This document shows positions 13,601 through 25,600 of a DNA stretch of 64,000 bases, in pieces. The position numbers and the translations under genes were made by a program. Source of the stretch: Chionis minor. Lineage: Eukaryota > Chordata > Aves > Charadriiformes > Chionididae. Where the stretch lies: NCBI GenBank assembly GCA_013398295.1, contig VZSF01006834.1:86502-150501 (forward strand), read 5' to 3'. Under the pieces are notes generated by a model. That model saw nothing but the letters and a program-made list of their open reading frames with translations, made no database searches and had not been told where the DNA came from. Positions within the stretch are counted from its first letter, which is position 1. Every line of letters begins with the position of its first letter.

Positions 13601-16600
13601 ACAAAAAACCACACACCAGAGGCGAAACCGGCCACCTACTCCCTCCCTCGCTCCCTTCAAAACCCAGAACTTCTCACACGCAGCAGGTCACTGCTCTGTG
13701 TTTTGCTCTTCCCCACTTGCACTAAACCAGGAGCTGCTGCTCCATTGAGACAAGCGATGGAGTCACCACTTCATTTTTTTCCTCCGTGAACAGAAAAAAA
13801 CCTGACCGTGCGCATCCATTTCTGAGAGGTTGCCGAAGGCACGAGGAGAAAAGCGGCCCATCCTCGGCGTCCTCTGACTGACACACAGGTGGGTTTGGTG
13901 TTGGGTTGGGTTTTTTTTTTTGTTTTTTGCCTTTGTAGAGAAATTCAGTCAAACCATTACAAAGAATTTGCAAGGCTGACTGTGACCTTCTTGTGTCCAG
14001 AGAAGGAAAACGGAGCTGGTGAGGGGTCCGGAGAACAAGTCTCCTGAGGAGCGGCTGAGGGAGTTGGGATTGTTGAGGCTGGAGAAGAGAAGGTTGAGGG
14101 GAGACCTTCTCACTCTCTCCAACTCCCTGAAAGGAGGTTCTAGCCAGGGGGGGGTCAATCTCTTCTCCCAAGGAACAAGCAACAGGACAAGAGGAAATGG
14201 CCTCAAGTTGTGCCAGGGGAGGTTTAGGTTGGATATGAGGAAAAACTTCTTTACCCAAAGGGTTCTCAGGCGTTGGAAGAGGCTGCCCAGGGAGGGGGTG
14301 GAATGGCTGTCCCTGGAGGTATTTAAAAGCCGGGCAGACGTGGTGCTGAGGGACATGGGTTAGGGGTGGGTTTGGCAGAGGTTTATGGTTGGACTCGATG
14401 ATCTTGAAGGTCTCTTCCAACCCAAGTGATTCTACAGTTCTATTTTGAAGCGCAGCCAGAAAATTTAATTACAAGCAGTGTTCTGTCTCATGCTGCAACA
14501 CAAAAAAGCGCGGCCACGGTTACTATTGCAAAATTATGCCGCGCTGTTGATTATGTTCATAATAACCAATATAGTTTCGTTACGGTTTTCTTTACGGAAT
14601 AAGACTGGCTCAAAATGCCTGAGCGCTTGCAAGACGTGCCAGACGTAAATAAAGGTGGCAGGGCAGAGCTGTCTTCTGGCTGTGCATCAGGTACCAGGTG
14701 AACTCGTAAAATGGTGCTGGGTTTTTTCCTTCTAAGTGTGGATGTCAGATGGGCCGCCTGCTCGCGCCTGCGCCTGAAGCCATCTCCTTCATTCCCCAAC
14801 TGAACTAACCTTTAAATGGGAATGAAAATCCGTATTGTGCGTCTGTAACCAAAACAGGAGGTTATTACTCAAGCAAACGGCGAAATCCAAGAAAGCAAAA
14901 CGAAACCAGCGCAGCACAATCTGATCTGCGACTTCAAAGGACGCATTCCTCAAACGGAGAGCTGGAAAGCAAAACCTTGGAGCAGGCTCCCTGTCCGCAC
15001 GCTCAGAACAAGAACTCTTCCCTGCTGAAACAGCAGGCAGGTAGCTGGAAGCAGGAGAGCGTTGCACGGTGCCGGCATCGAGCTTCTGAAAGCTCAGCCC
15101 AGCCTATTCCTTCGCTCTCGGATGCTGCAATTAAAGCGGTGAAAACAACTCAATAAACCTCTCATTTCAAACTTCGGGGTAGGCAGCAACTTCAGATCTG
15201 GCCTCAGGGCGCAAAAGTCTCCATCAGCGTCCCTGCGGTTTGGGAAGCCAGAACGTTCCTGGCTCCTCTCCGTAAAAACACTGGTGCAACCTCAAACTCT
15301 TCTAAGGCTTTGGTGGAGCCGGCCAGGTGTTCTACAGGAGTTTGGAGAACAGGAGAGGACGGGAGCGCGCCCGGGAGCCCTTTAATGTGCTCATTATCTC
15401 CATTTCTAGTGTCCTAGAAACCAGGTCTAGGGAGATCTAGAGCCTGTAAGGTGATCCCTGCCACGCAGCCAGCTCCGGCCTAACTCAAGGAAGGGCTCTT
15501 CCCTTTTGAAAAATCCTTTTAAAAAAAGCAAATCCCCAAATGCGAGAGTAACTTCTGGGAAGAAATTCAGCTTCTGTGGCAACAAGCCAAGCGCATTTTT
15601 CAGCGCGATGCTGTTTCGCCCTGCACCCTGTCTTTTCATCCTGCCCAGCCCAGCAGCACCCAACTTTTATTCTCCCTCTTTTCACGTTCAACATTTCACA
15701 GTCTTTCCCAATGTGGGAAACTGGCTGATACAAAAGAGAATGATAAATTGCACAACTGAGAGAGTTTAAAAAAAAAAACCCGGAACACTGTCCATCTTTA
15801 CAAGCAAGAAAGTTTAGAAAACCCCCAAACACTGTCCATCTTTACAAGTGAGAGAGTTTAAATAAACCCAGAACGCTGTCCATCTTTACAAGTGAGCGAG
15901 TTTAAAAAAATCCCCAAACACTGTCCATCTTTCCAAGTTTTGTCTTCTGCAGTATTTTCCCTTATCACCCGCCAAACTGCGGTGATTTTGACACCTGGCA
16001 GCCCCTCTGGCTACAAATTCCTGAGGTTTAGGGGAAAGGCCACTGCAACCAGCGTCAGTTCCTTGTCTCCCGACGCCATGGAGCAGCACCTGGCTCCAGA
16101 CTGAACGTTTTCAGGCCTTTATATAAAGAGGGAAAGAGCGACAGGAGGGAAAGGCGGACGAGCACAGGCAAATCCACATTCCCTTTTCCTTGGCTGAACC
16201 TTCTCCGCCTGGAAAACACTCCATGTGACGGAGAAGGGCTCCAGCTTCGCCCGCTGACGCTCCGCAGACGCAGCAACCTAAAAACAGGCCGGGGCTGAAA
16301 GATTATGATTTCTGTGCAAGAGACCAGGTGCTTCCAGGAGCGGAGAGGAACCGGAAGGGGACCTTTTCCAAATTACAGAAGTGAAGACAGACAAACGGCA
16401 CTAAGCGACCAGAAAGTGAGAAAGCAGACCTGTAACAACAGGGAAAAAAAATGAGGAATACTGGGTAATTTCCTCATTTAGCGGAGCAGATTTAAAGAGT
16501 CATTGCAATCTTTATTTTTTCCTAGAATAAGCAAACAGGAACTAGCTGCCTTATCATCACGCTCACTCCTTTTGTTCAGAAATTACACAACCAGGTTTAG

Positions 16601-19600
16601 GACCTTTCGAAAGGGTCCCTTTAGGTCTATATACACCAAATAAATAAATTAAAAAACAAGAGAAAGAAGGAAAAAAAAAATTAATTAAAAAAAAAGAGTC
16701 CAGACCTTTTAAAAATGGATGAGTAGGGAAGCAACCGGGGCTTTTCTCCCCTTTAAAAGGAATCTGGTTTTGTGAAGAGCAAACACACAGTTCTGCCAAG
16801 GGTGCAGGGCTGCCACTGTTCCGCCTGCAAGGTAATCTCAATCGCTCCCTTCTAAGGCTCCGGAATACCAACAGCTAAAGCCTCGAGGAAAGGTGATGGT
16901 ATCTCTGCCCCCAAGAGATTACGGAATGCGCCTGGGCAGGTGGCAATCAGACTGAACAAAACACCTCCAATTTGATAAGGAGTGGTGAAAACCCTTTAAA
17001 AAAAAATTAAAAAAAAAATAATCCCATTACGATTAGAATCATCCTGGTGGATTTTCCAAACCTTCCCATAAATGAGCAAGGGAAGGGGAATAAAAAAAGA
17101 GTAGCGATAGAAATGATTGCAAGACACCTGATTCCTCACTCAAAATACAGCTGGAAGGAGACGATTTGTTTTAAATGGCAAAATATCGATCCCGCAGGAA
17201 ACCTCAGAGGGGGCCGGGATGCAAGTAGGATCTGTGTTGTATGCGGCAACAGACTGGAAATGATCAAGAAAGGACTTAATTACTTTTATGTAAAAGATGA
17301 TGGCCAAGAGAAGAGGACGCTGAAAGGCACGGGATCTGCAAACTGGGATCCAAAGGAGTTGTGAGATCCCGGAGGAGCGAAGGACCGGAGAGAGGCGGGA
17401 GAGGCCGATGTGAGATCCCGGAGGAGTGAGGGACCAGAGAGAGGCGGGCGGGAGGGACGCCCAGCACTGGGACGTGCAGTGTCTGCATTTTTAGACGCAG
17501 CTTTGAAGCTCGATACCTGGAGGATTCAACCAAACGCGCTCCATACGACGCGCCGAACAACCGCAGCACGCACCGCCGCACCGGGATATCTCCCAGCCCT
17601 TCTGCCTGAGAAAAGGCAAGAGCGGGAGTTGCCCGTTAAAGGGCAAATTTCAGCCCTTGACTGGACTAACTGGATCCTTGCAGCACGAGAGCGGCGAATC
17701 AAACCACGTGGCTTGTTCTTTCCCCTCACTAAATGCCCAACAAGGAACGCCGGGCTAAGAAATGTGATGCGCCGAATTGCTGTGAGCGTATTCCGGGCAC
17801 AGCTCAGCGGAAACCGAGGCTGCCAGATGCATTCACAATACCTTAATAAATAATAATGACGGAGCAGGGAACAACAAATAGCCACTATTCTTGTTCACAT
17901 GTGATTCTGGGGAGCCGTGCGAGTCGCAGCCTCTCCTTAAGCACTCAGACAAACAATACTCTGTTATTGTGAATTTTTCAGGAGTGAATAATAAGGGCTG
18001 TGACACGACCAAATTGAGCAGCTATTTGAAGTTCAAACAAACGCTAATCCATTTCGCCCTTATAAATCTTCAGCTCGACAACAGGAAAAAAAAAACAAAC
18101 CACACCCAGAAAATACTTTTGAAGAAATCTCCGTGCGGAACTTACCGTAGGCATTGGGGAATTCTCCAGGACCCGGCCCTGGATAAAAGGGTCCTGGTCC
18201 CGGCGGCTGAACAGGATACTGCTGCGGGGGCCCGACGTACGGAGGACCACTGTGACGATACTGGGAAGGAAAAAATAAAAATAACCATCAGGTTACAAAG
18301 AATTGGGCAACTTCACGCTGTTACATACAGAAACTGAGGTTGCATCCCTCAAATCAATAAAGAATTGGGCAACTTTATGCTGTTACATACAGAAACTGTA
18401 GTTGAGCCCCTCAAATCGATAAAGAATCGGGCAACTTCATGCTGTTACACACAGAAACTGTAGTCGAGCCCCTCAAATCAAGAAGGATTTGATTAGCAAA
18501 TGGATTAATTAGAGATTCAGAAATGTTACCGTCACAGAGGTAAGCTACGTCATGGACAGACCAGGCGGCGAGGACGTCAGGGCTGCTGTAGAAAACAGTC
18601 ATTGCCCAGATTTCAGGAGTATCGCGCTTCTATAAGGCCCCAGGTTTCAGAGTAATTGTGGGGCTATTACATCAATTTAGATGCATTTATAGCACTAAAC
18701 ATTTTCCAAGAGCCAAGTCTCCCACTGTTTTTGAGGGGGACCTCAAAAAGTAGAAAGGCGATTTCTTCCCACTGCCTCCATGCGCGGAAGAACAAATACT
18801 TCACACAGAAAAAGGGCAGAGGCTAAAACACGCAACTCCCAGCTTAATTTCATGCCCCCCCACACCCCCCCCAGCCTTGAGAGACTCCAGCCGGAGCAAA
18901 CGTTGCTCTGCGGTTCCTCAGGTGCCCGGAAAATGTGTTTTTACCTGCGGAATACAGTACTGGGGGCCCTGAGGCATGGGGTAGGGCATTGGCAGATGAT
19001 TCACCATCATGATGTGCTGGTTGGTTTGATACACCGCAGTGGGCGTTTGCGCACCGGGACGGATGGAAGGGCTGCTGTTCTGGATGGTGGCTCGCGGAGG
19101 CTGTATCTGAGGCCTCTGGAAAAACTAGGGGGAGGAAGGGAGAGAGGAAGGAAAAAGGAGAGAGAACAAAGGACTGGTCAGACCTTCTAGGGGAAAAAAA
19201 GAAAAAAAAAAATAGAAAAAATCGGAATAATGTTACGATATTATAAATACTACTTCCAAAGGGTTGCCACACGTTCTGAAAAGTGCAGGGCAATTTTTGT
19301 TTATCTGTAAACAGTTAGATCATGCGCCAGCCTTCTACTTTTACAAGGCAAAAAAAGGGAAGAAACTTTGGACTTGATGACCAGAAAAGGTACCTTCCAA
19401 CCGAGCCAGTTCTACGATTCTAGAATTTATTAGTTTGTATCTACTGAATTACACAGCCCAGCTTTCAGAGCAAATATTAGAAAAAACGATTTTTGGCAAA
19501 TATATTTTTTTTTAAGGTGGGTTGCCTGCCAAAAATGCCACCTTCATAAATATGCAAGGGACATAAAAGATCAAGGCGACTGTTCCAATATCCAGAACAG

Positions 19601-22600
19601 CTAAAAAGCCAGATTTTTTACAAAGGCCGAGGCGCCTCACGGCTATCCTTTGTGCGAATCGAGCCAGGTGACTCGTCTTGCCCTCCGTTTTCAGAAAGGT
19701 GGCAACCTCTTCCAGGGTGGCACCAAACTCTTCTACCACGGTTGCATGAAGTGATGCCCCACGTGGACGCACCAGGTCCAGGAAACCAAGCAACCCACTG
19801 GTACGCGCTCCGTCCTCAGCCCTTACGTGCTGGGAAAGGCGTCGGCACCCACAGCATGGGAGCATTCATGGCACTGGAAGCCCTTGCTCCGGAGTCTTTG
19901 CGATCTTGGAAACTCAGTCGGTAAGATATGCATCAGCCACTAACGCATTCACTAACGGAGTAATGGTACGAGTGAGAGGGACACTTATGCCATGCAGAAC
20001 CAGGAGTGAAAATTACCTGTATAGGTCTGAATCCTCCCTTCAATAACGAAGCAAGAAAGCAGCAGGAAACAGAAAGAAAGCCAATGGAACAGCTTACAGA
20101 TCAATAGGAAGGAATAGGATATAACATGCACCCTAATTGCATTCCATTCACCTTTCTACCCTGCTTTGACTCATCTCTTACAGAAACAGCAAGAAAAAGA
20201 CACTGAACTGGTCCCAAGGATTCTTCTACCAGAATCCCAAGGCAGAGGGTCAGAAACTCCTCTAGGAAAGTTTTATAAGGAAGTTTAACAAAAAGGAAAA
20301 AGAAAACCCAACCGAACCATGATAAACTGCAGGAAATATGATGCTACAGAAAGGCTTTGTTTACTCTTGTTCCTAAAACATCAAACATTTTCCCCCTCTG
20401 GTCTCTCTCAGTGAGACGGAGAGGGCAGACACACCAGAAAGCCTTGCTCAAGTCATGAATTTGGTCTCCGCTTCTGCGCCAAGACTGGAGGGGTAAGAAG
20501 AAATGCCACGTATTTAATTGTTAAGAAAAAAAAAATAATTAAAAAAATTATATTAATGCAGCACATTGAGGACTGCTGACGGAGTGCATCGATGCAAACA
20601 GCCTGTGAGCAACTACGTGATGAGTGGTGAGGAGAGGAGAGTAGCAACCGGTAAGGAGTGGGGAACGAGCTGGGCTTATCCACCCCGGCCTTCGGAGAAT
20701 GGAGCAGGGGAGAAGGAAGCTGGGATGCCTCTACATTTGACATGATGATGAACTTACAATGGTCATTCTGGTGAAGACGTTATGACACCTACACTGCTCC
20801 CACACCCAACGGATTTCTCCAGGATTTCTGCCCATCTCAGAAATCCAGATACCATGAAGACGAGCACAACGTTTTTAGGTCCAACCCTGCGACTCTGGAT
20901 GAAGAATTGTCACCGGCACACTGCAAGTGTGACCTGAACCAGGAGTAGGCAACGATTTGGGTAGAAAAATCTGGAAGGGAGGGTGTGGAAGGAAAACTGG
21001 AAGAGCAACACACGCACGTGCTCCTGCATTAAAAAAAAATTCTGTGGCTACTACATGAGTGTTGCGTGAACCAAGGGCACATGCTGGATTTATGACAAGA
21101 ATAACTACAGTTTGCAATTTTTCAATATCCAAATACACACGAAAGTGCAAAAGTCCTTTCTTCTTCCACTGCAAATCGCTGAATAATGACAATTTCTAAC
21201 CTGTTGGCAGGTTACAGCAGAGCCCTCCCCACAGCAGGGCAGGGTGGGGGGCAAAAAACTCAATAGCCACAACCATTCTGTATTTATGGAGAGTGAAAAT
21301 GGGCTGGAAGTCGAAGCGAGACCTGCCTCTGCTGGCACCAACTACATCCCCAGGGCCGCACGGAAAAGCCTGCGCCATGGGAGACGGGAGAGATGGGAAT
21401 CCTCCCCTGGCGCGAGCCACCGAGGTGCACCCTGCTCCTCAAGTTCCTGCTGCCCCTGCGAAACCTGCTAATAACATCACTGGAAACTGTGGAGGAAAAT
21501 GCCTCGTTTACGGATGGCTTTTCATTTCCCTCGCTGGCAACCGCTGCCTAAGAAACTCCATTTCAGGGAACGCAAGGCGGCTCTTTTCCTGCCGGAGCAG
21601 AAGGAAGGAAACCACGCTCCGTGCGGCGAAACGGGTGGTGCGTCGCACACCCATCGAGCGTTAAACGCCACCTCCAGCTCTTGTGCAGCGGGAGGAGGAT
21701 CCCCGATGAGGAAACTCTACGTTAGAAAACCTCACCTCTCCAAAACGCTCTACCACTGCCCACACCATTGTAGAGGCAGCTCGAATCTGGAGATGAAGAA
21801 AAAAATGAGGATTCCATGACTAAAAAGAAGAAGGACACAGCGAGAAGAAAAGCAGATCCGTTATTCCAAGCAACAAAACCACCAGAGGCTTTCGAAAGCA
21901 CCAACCATAGATCTCCCTGGCAAAGCCTGAATTACTTTTAGCTACTCCACTTCCTCCAACACTAAAATTCTGAAGGAAATCCGGTATCATCGGGGCACCG
22001 GGCATCCGATTTGTACGTGGGTTTTACTGTTCAAAACAAGCATCACTGGGATCTGGGAAACTCTTTTATGCTCCATCCTCGTTCCTGTCCCTCCGAAACG
22101 AAACCAGAAATATTCAAAGTAATTTTCAGAGATGTTTCACTGATCTGACTTGGTTTCCTAAAAAATTCATCTTGCTCAGTCAAACAGCTGCCTGCACAGA
22201 CGACGTTTTCAGGTAACGTTAATGATGTCCCATGGGAGAACACCAGGAGATTAAAATCTGGGATATTTTGTCTCTTTTTCTCCCAATAAGTGCAGGATTT
22301 GGAGCAGAGGACACACAGGACCCACTCAGGACCAGAATGAAGGTACCTTGGGCCACTGCAAGGCTTCTGATAGAAACTCTGCGTTACATCAACCCTTCCT
22401 CAACTACCTCCTTCCAAAATTAATATTTAAGTCCTGCTACGTCTCACGACAGCCAAATTAGTGTGAAACGTGCTACGCAGTCGTTCAGCAGCCAGTGAGG
22501 ACCCGCGCCGTGGTTCCTCAAGTCATCGTCCCATCCTTTATCTGTCCAGCTGTTAGGGAGGGATTTCTCGGATCGTCTTGGAGTCAGAGGTACCGGGCAA

Positions 22601-25600
22601 CATGATCTTGAACTTCTTCCTTCCCGGGGCTGCTCCCCGATATACTCGCCCCTCTCAGGCGTTGCTTCTATCGCCTGCCTCAAGCTCAACCCTTTTCGCC
22701 TGCTCGTTTAATTAGCTCTCATGGTCTCAGCAGCCCCTCATCTACCAGCGCCGGCGCAGCAGGATTGCTCACGCGCTCCGGGTGGGACTTCCCCAGTACT
22801 TCCCAGTACAGCAAGTCCGAACTCCCCGTCTCAAGCGGGAAGAACTTGGGTAGTTTACCTAAAGGTCGCATCGCACAGGTGGTTTCAGCCCATGAGATCC
22901 CGCTTTATGGAATAAAACCTTCTCCTCAGCGCTGAGGTGTAAGGGGGAGGTTGTACCTCGCAGTGGTGGGCTACGCCTTGCTTCCCTCACGCCGGTCCTC
23001 CCTGCACGGCATCCTTGCGCTAACGGCATTCCCTAGCTCGGTACTCCTTCAGTTTGCCGCAGACACGTTCCCGCTACTTGTGATAGAGTCATTAAGACTA
23101 ATATTAAGGAAATCCACTACTAACCTCCCGCCTACCCCTCTCAGCACTGCCCTGCCATTTACTTCTTACTCACTCCTAATATTCACATTCCCTGATATCC
23201 TTTTATTAACCCCTTATATTCACATTCCCCGATATCCTTTTATTAACTCCTTATATTCACATGCCCTGATATCCTTTTATTAACCATCATCGTTGCCTGC
23301 ATAATTTCCCTCCCACACGACCCTGTGTCAAAAGCCTGCTGAAGGCCAGCCAGAGAAGAAGCTGTCATCCAGAAAAATCGATGATCAAAGAGAGCACCAA
23401 CCTCCTCCTGATGAACCACCGCTGCATTTTAATTGATTTTTTTTTTTTCATTTTTTATTTACTCTCCCTTTCTAAGCCGTTGCTCCCAGTGAAATGGCTG
23501 TGGAGCGCTCCCTCCTCGCTCTAAAAGCTGCACTGAAAAATAAACTTGTGGTAAGAGCACCGAAAACAAATCTATGCTAAGCTTTGCCCATCAAACACAA
23601 CGCTCCTACGCATCCGTCTATTTTCTCCTCTAGATCGGATCAAGGCCGGCCGTTGCGATGGGTCCACGAAGCCCCTCAGAAGGTTGCGGAGAACAGGAGC
23701 AAAAGGGCAGTTCAACAAATTGTCATTAACGCTATCATAGAATCACAGAATCACTTGGGTTGGAAGAGACCTTCAAGATCATCAAGTCCAACCATAAACC
23801 TATGGCAAAACCAAATCAGATCACTCCCCCAAGCTCTCTGGGGAGCTCACTCCTCCAAGTCTCTTTGCCTAAGCTTCTCATGCTCCAAGATAGCTCCGTT
23901 ATTAATGTCTAGTCTTTTTGGTCCCACCAAGAAGGCTGATGGGATGACCTAACCCTGACCTGGAAGAGGGAGGAGGATGTGTCTGCCCAGGCATCACAGT
24001 AGGAACCACATCTACTGGCAGAGGAAAGCTGGCACATTGTATTTGGTGATGGCTTCACACTGGAAGAGGGGAGATTTGGATGAGGTACTGGGGAGAAATT
24101 CCTGGCTGTGAGGGTGGGGAGCCCCTGGCCAGGGTTGCCCAGAGAAGCTGTGGCCACCCCATCCCTGGAGGTTCAAGGCCAGGTTGGACGGGGCTTGGAG
24201 CATCCTGGGCTGGTGGGAGGTGTCCCTGCCCGGGGCGGGGGGGGCACTGGATGGTCTCTAAGGTCCCTTCCAACCCAAACCCTGCTGTGATTCTCTGATT
24301 TGGTCTTTCAAACTCCACCACAGCCACCAGGGCTCGGCTGAGGAGCTGCAGCCTCGAGACGTAACGAGCTGCTGCCAGAAGCTGGAGCTGCAGCAGGAAG
24401 CCCTCAGGGCCACTTCTTGCTTCCCCGGTGGCCACCACCGGCAACCTAGCGCAGCCCTGGGGGCACGACGCGAGACTCATCTTCCCCTCCTGTCTCAGAC
24501 TTTCCCAGTTTTATTATTTACAGGGTGGGGAAAAAAACCCAAACCCTTTTTGTGTCAACCACGGGACTTAAAAGTGGTAGATCCTTTTCCACGCTCGTGG
24601 GTGAAGAGCGAGAGGTGATTACGGCAGCTGTTTCCCATTGCCTTCCGAACTCGAGACATTCCAAAAAGCTGCTGAAGGGTCAGGTTTGAGCCAGCTCAGG
24701 GAGTAAACCCCGGACCTCCCCAAATCACAAGGCTTTTTACCAACAGGCCACAGCCAAACCCGGCTTTCTGGTGTATAAGCCGTACCCAAAAGAACTCCAG
24801 TAACCCCAAGCTAAAACTGGAACAAACTACACCAGCAACCTTCAACTAAACTGGTCTGCCATAACCAGTAAAACTCATCTCAAATACAATTATAAGTCAG
24901 AAAGGGACCTATGCCATTTCAGTTTATATTTGTCCTTATTTCTGGTTTTAATTACACTGGCCTCCTCCGAGCACCCTTTCAAAAATAACCCAGACACTCC
25001 TGAAGTCCCTTCTTAAATTAAAGGTTATTCTACATTGTGGACTTCAGATCAGAAGAAAACTGCTATTTCTGGTTGTGCTTCGTGAGGATCAGAAGCAACA
25101 AAGTGACTCGGGAGCTTCACTTGGAAAGAACAAAAAGGGAAACGGGGCAGCAGCGGAGGCCGCTAACAAGAACAAGGTTTAGCGGTGACTCGGCAGCGCT
25201 GGGTTAACACTTGGACTCCGTGATTTTAAAGGTCTCTTCCAACCCAAACGAGTCTATGATTTCAGAGAAAAACACAAATTGACAGTATGTTAAAAAATGC
25301 TGCCACAAGACTTATTCTTTCTCCTACAAAACGAGGCTTTTCCGCGGTTTCTCAGGGAGCCGCGGTACTGGAATCAAGGAATACTTATCCACGTTTAACT
25401 TTTCAGCAGAACCGCTGCTGCTCTTTTCAGTTGACTTCAGCCACTATCAGTGTCCCAAACCTCATCCTAATATTCCCTTTTACACCAAGTTTGACGACGC
25501 TTCCTGTGGCATCCGGTGGCTGTCAGCCACCAGGGCAGGCGTTCCCAGCGCAAGAAAAACCACTTACGACGTTGCCAGTCAACTTCAGGTGCTTAAATCA

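Larger units (their letters stand above)
13547..18145. other. Intron between exons 7 and 8 (4599 nt)
   Basis: Contains a CR1 copy (13992-14445, antisense to the gene), a 44-bp minisatellite (15757-15937), a 49-bp GC-rich tandem duplication (17361-17458) and A/T-rich runs around 16670 and 17000. No exon recognised. Confidence 0.6.

Noticed and set aside
13722..14420. Minus-strand open frame of 232 codons (starting METFK-like words in several places)
   Set aside because: The N-terminal wording recurring at 3.2, 14, 32, 43 and 56 kb is the antisense of CR1 3' ends, not a protein family.
18297..18482. Evenly spaced repeats suggesting a CRISPR-like array
   Set aside because: The units are directly tandem with no unique spacers, in a vertebrate intron; ordinary minisatellite.
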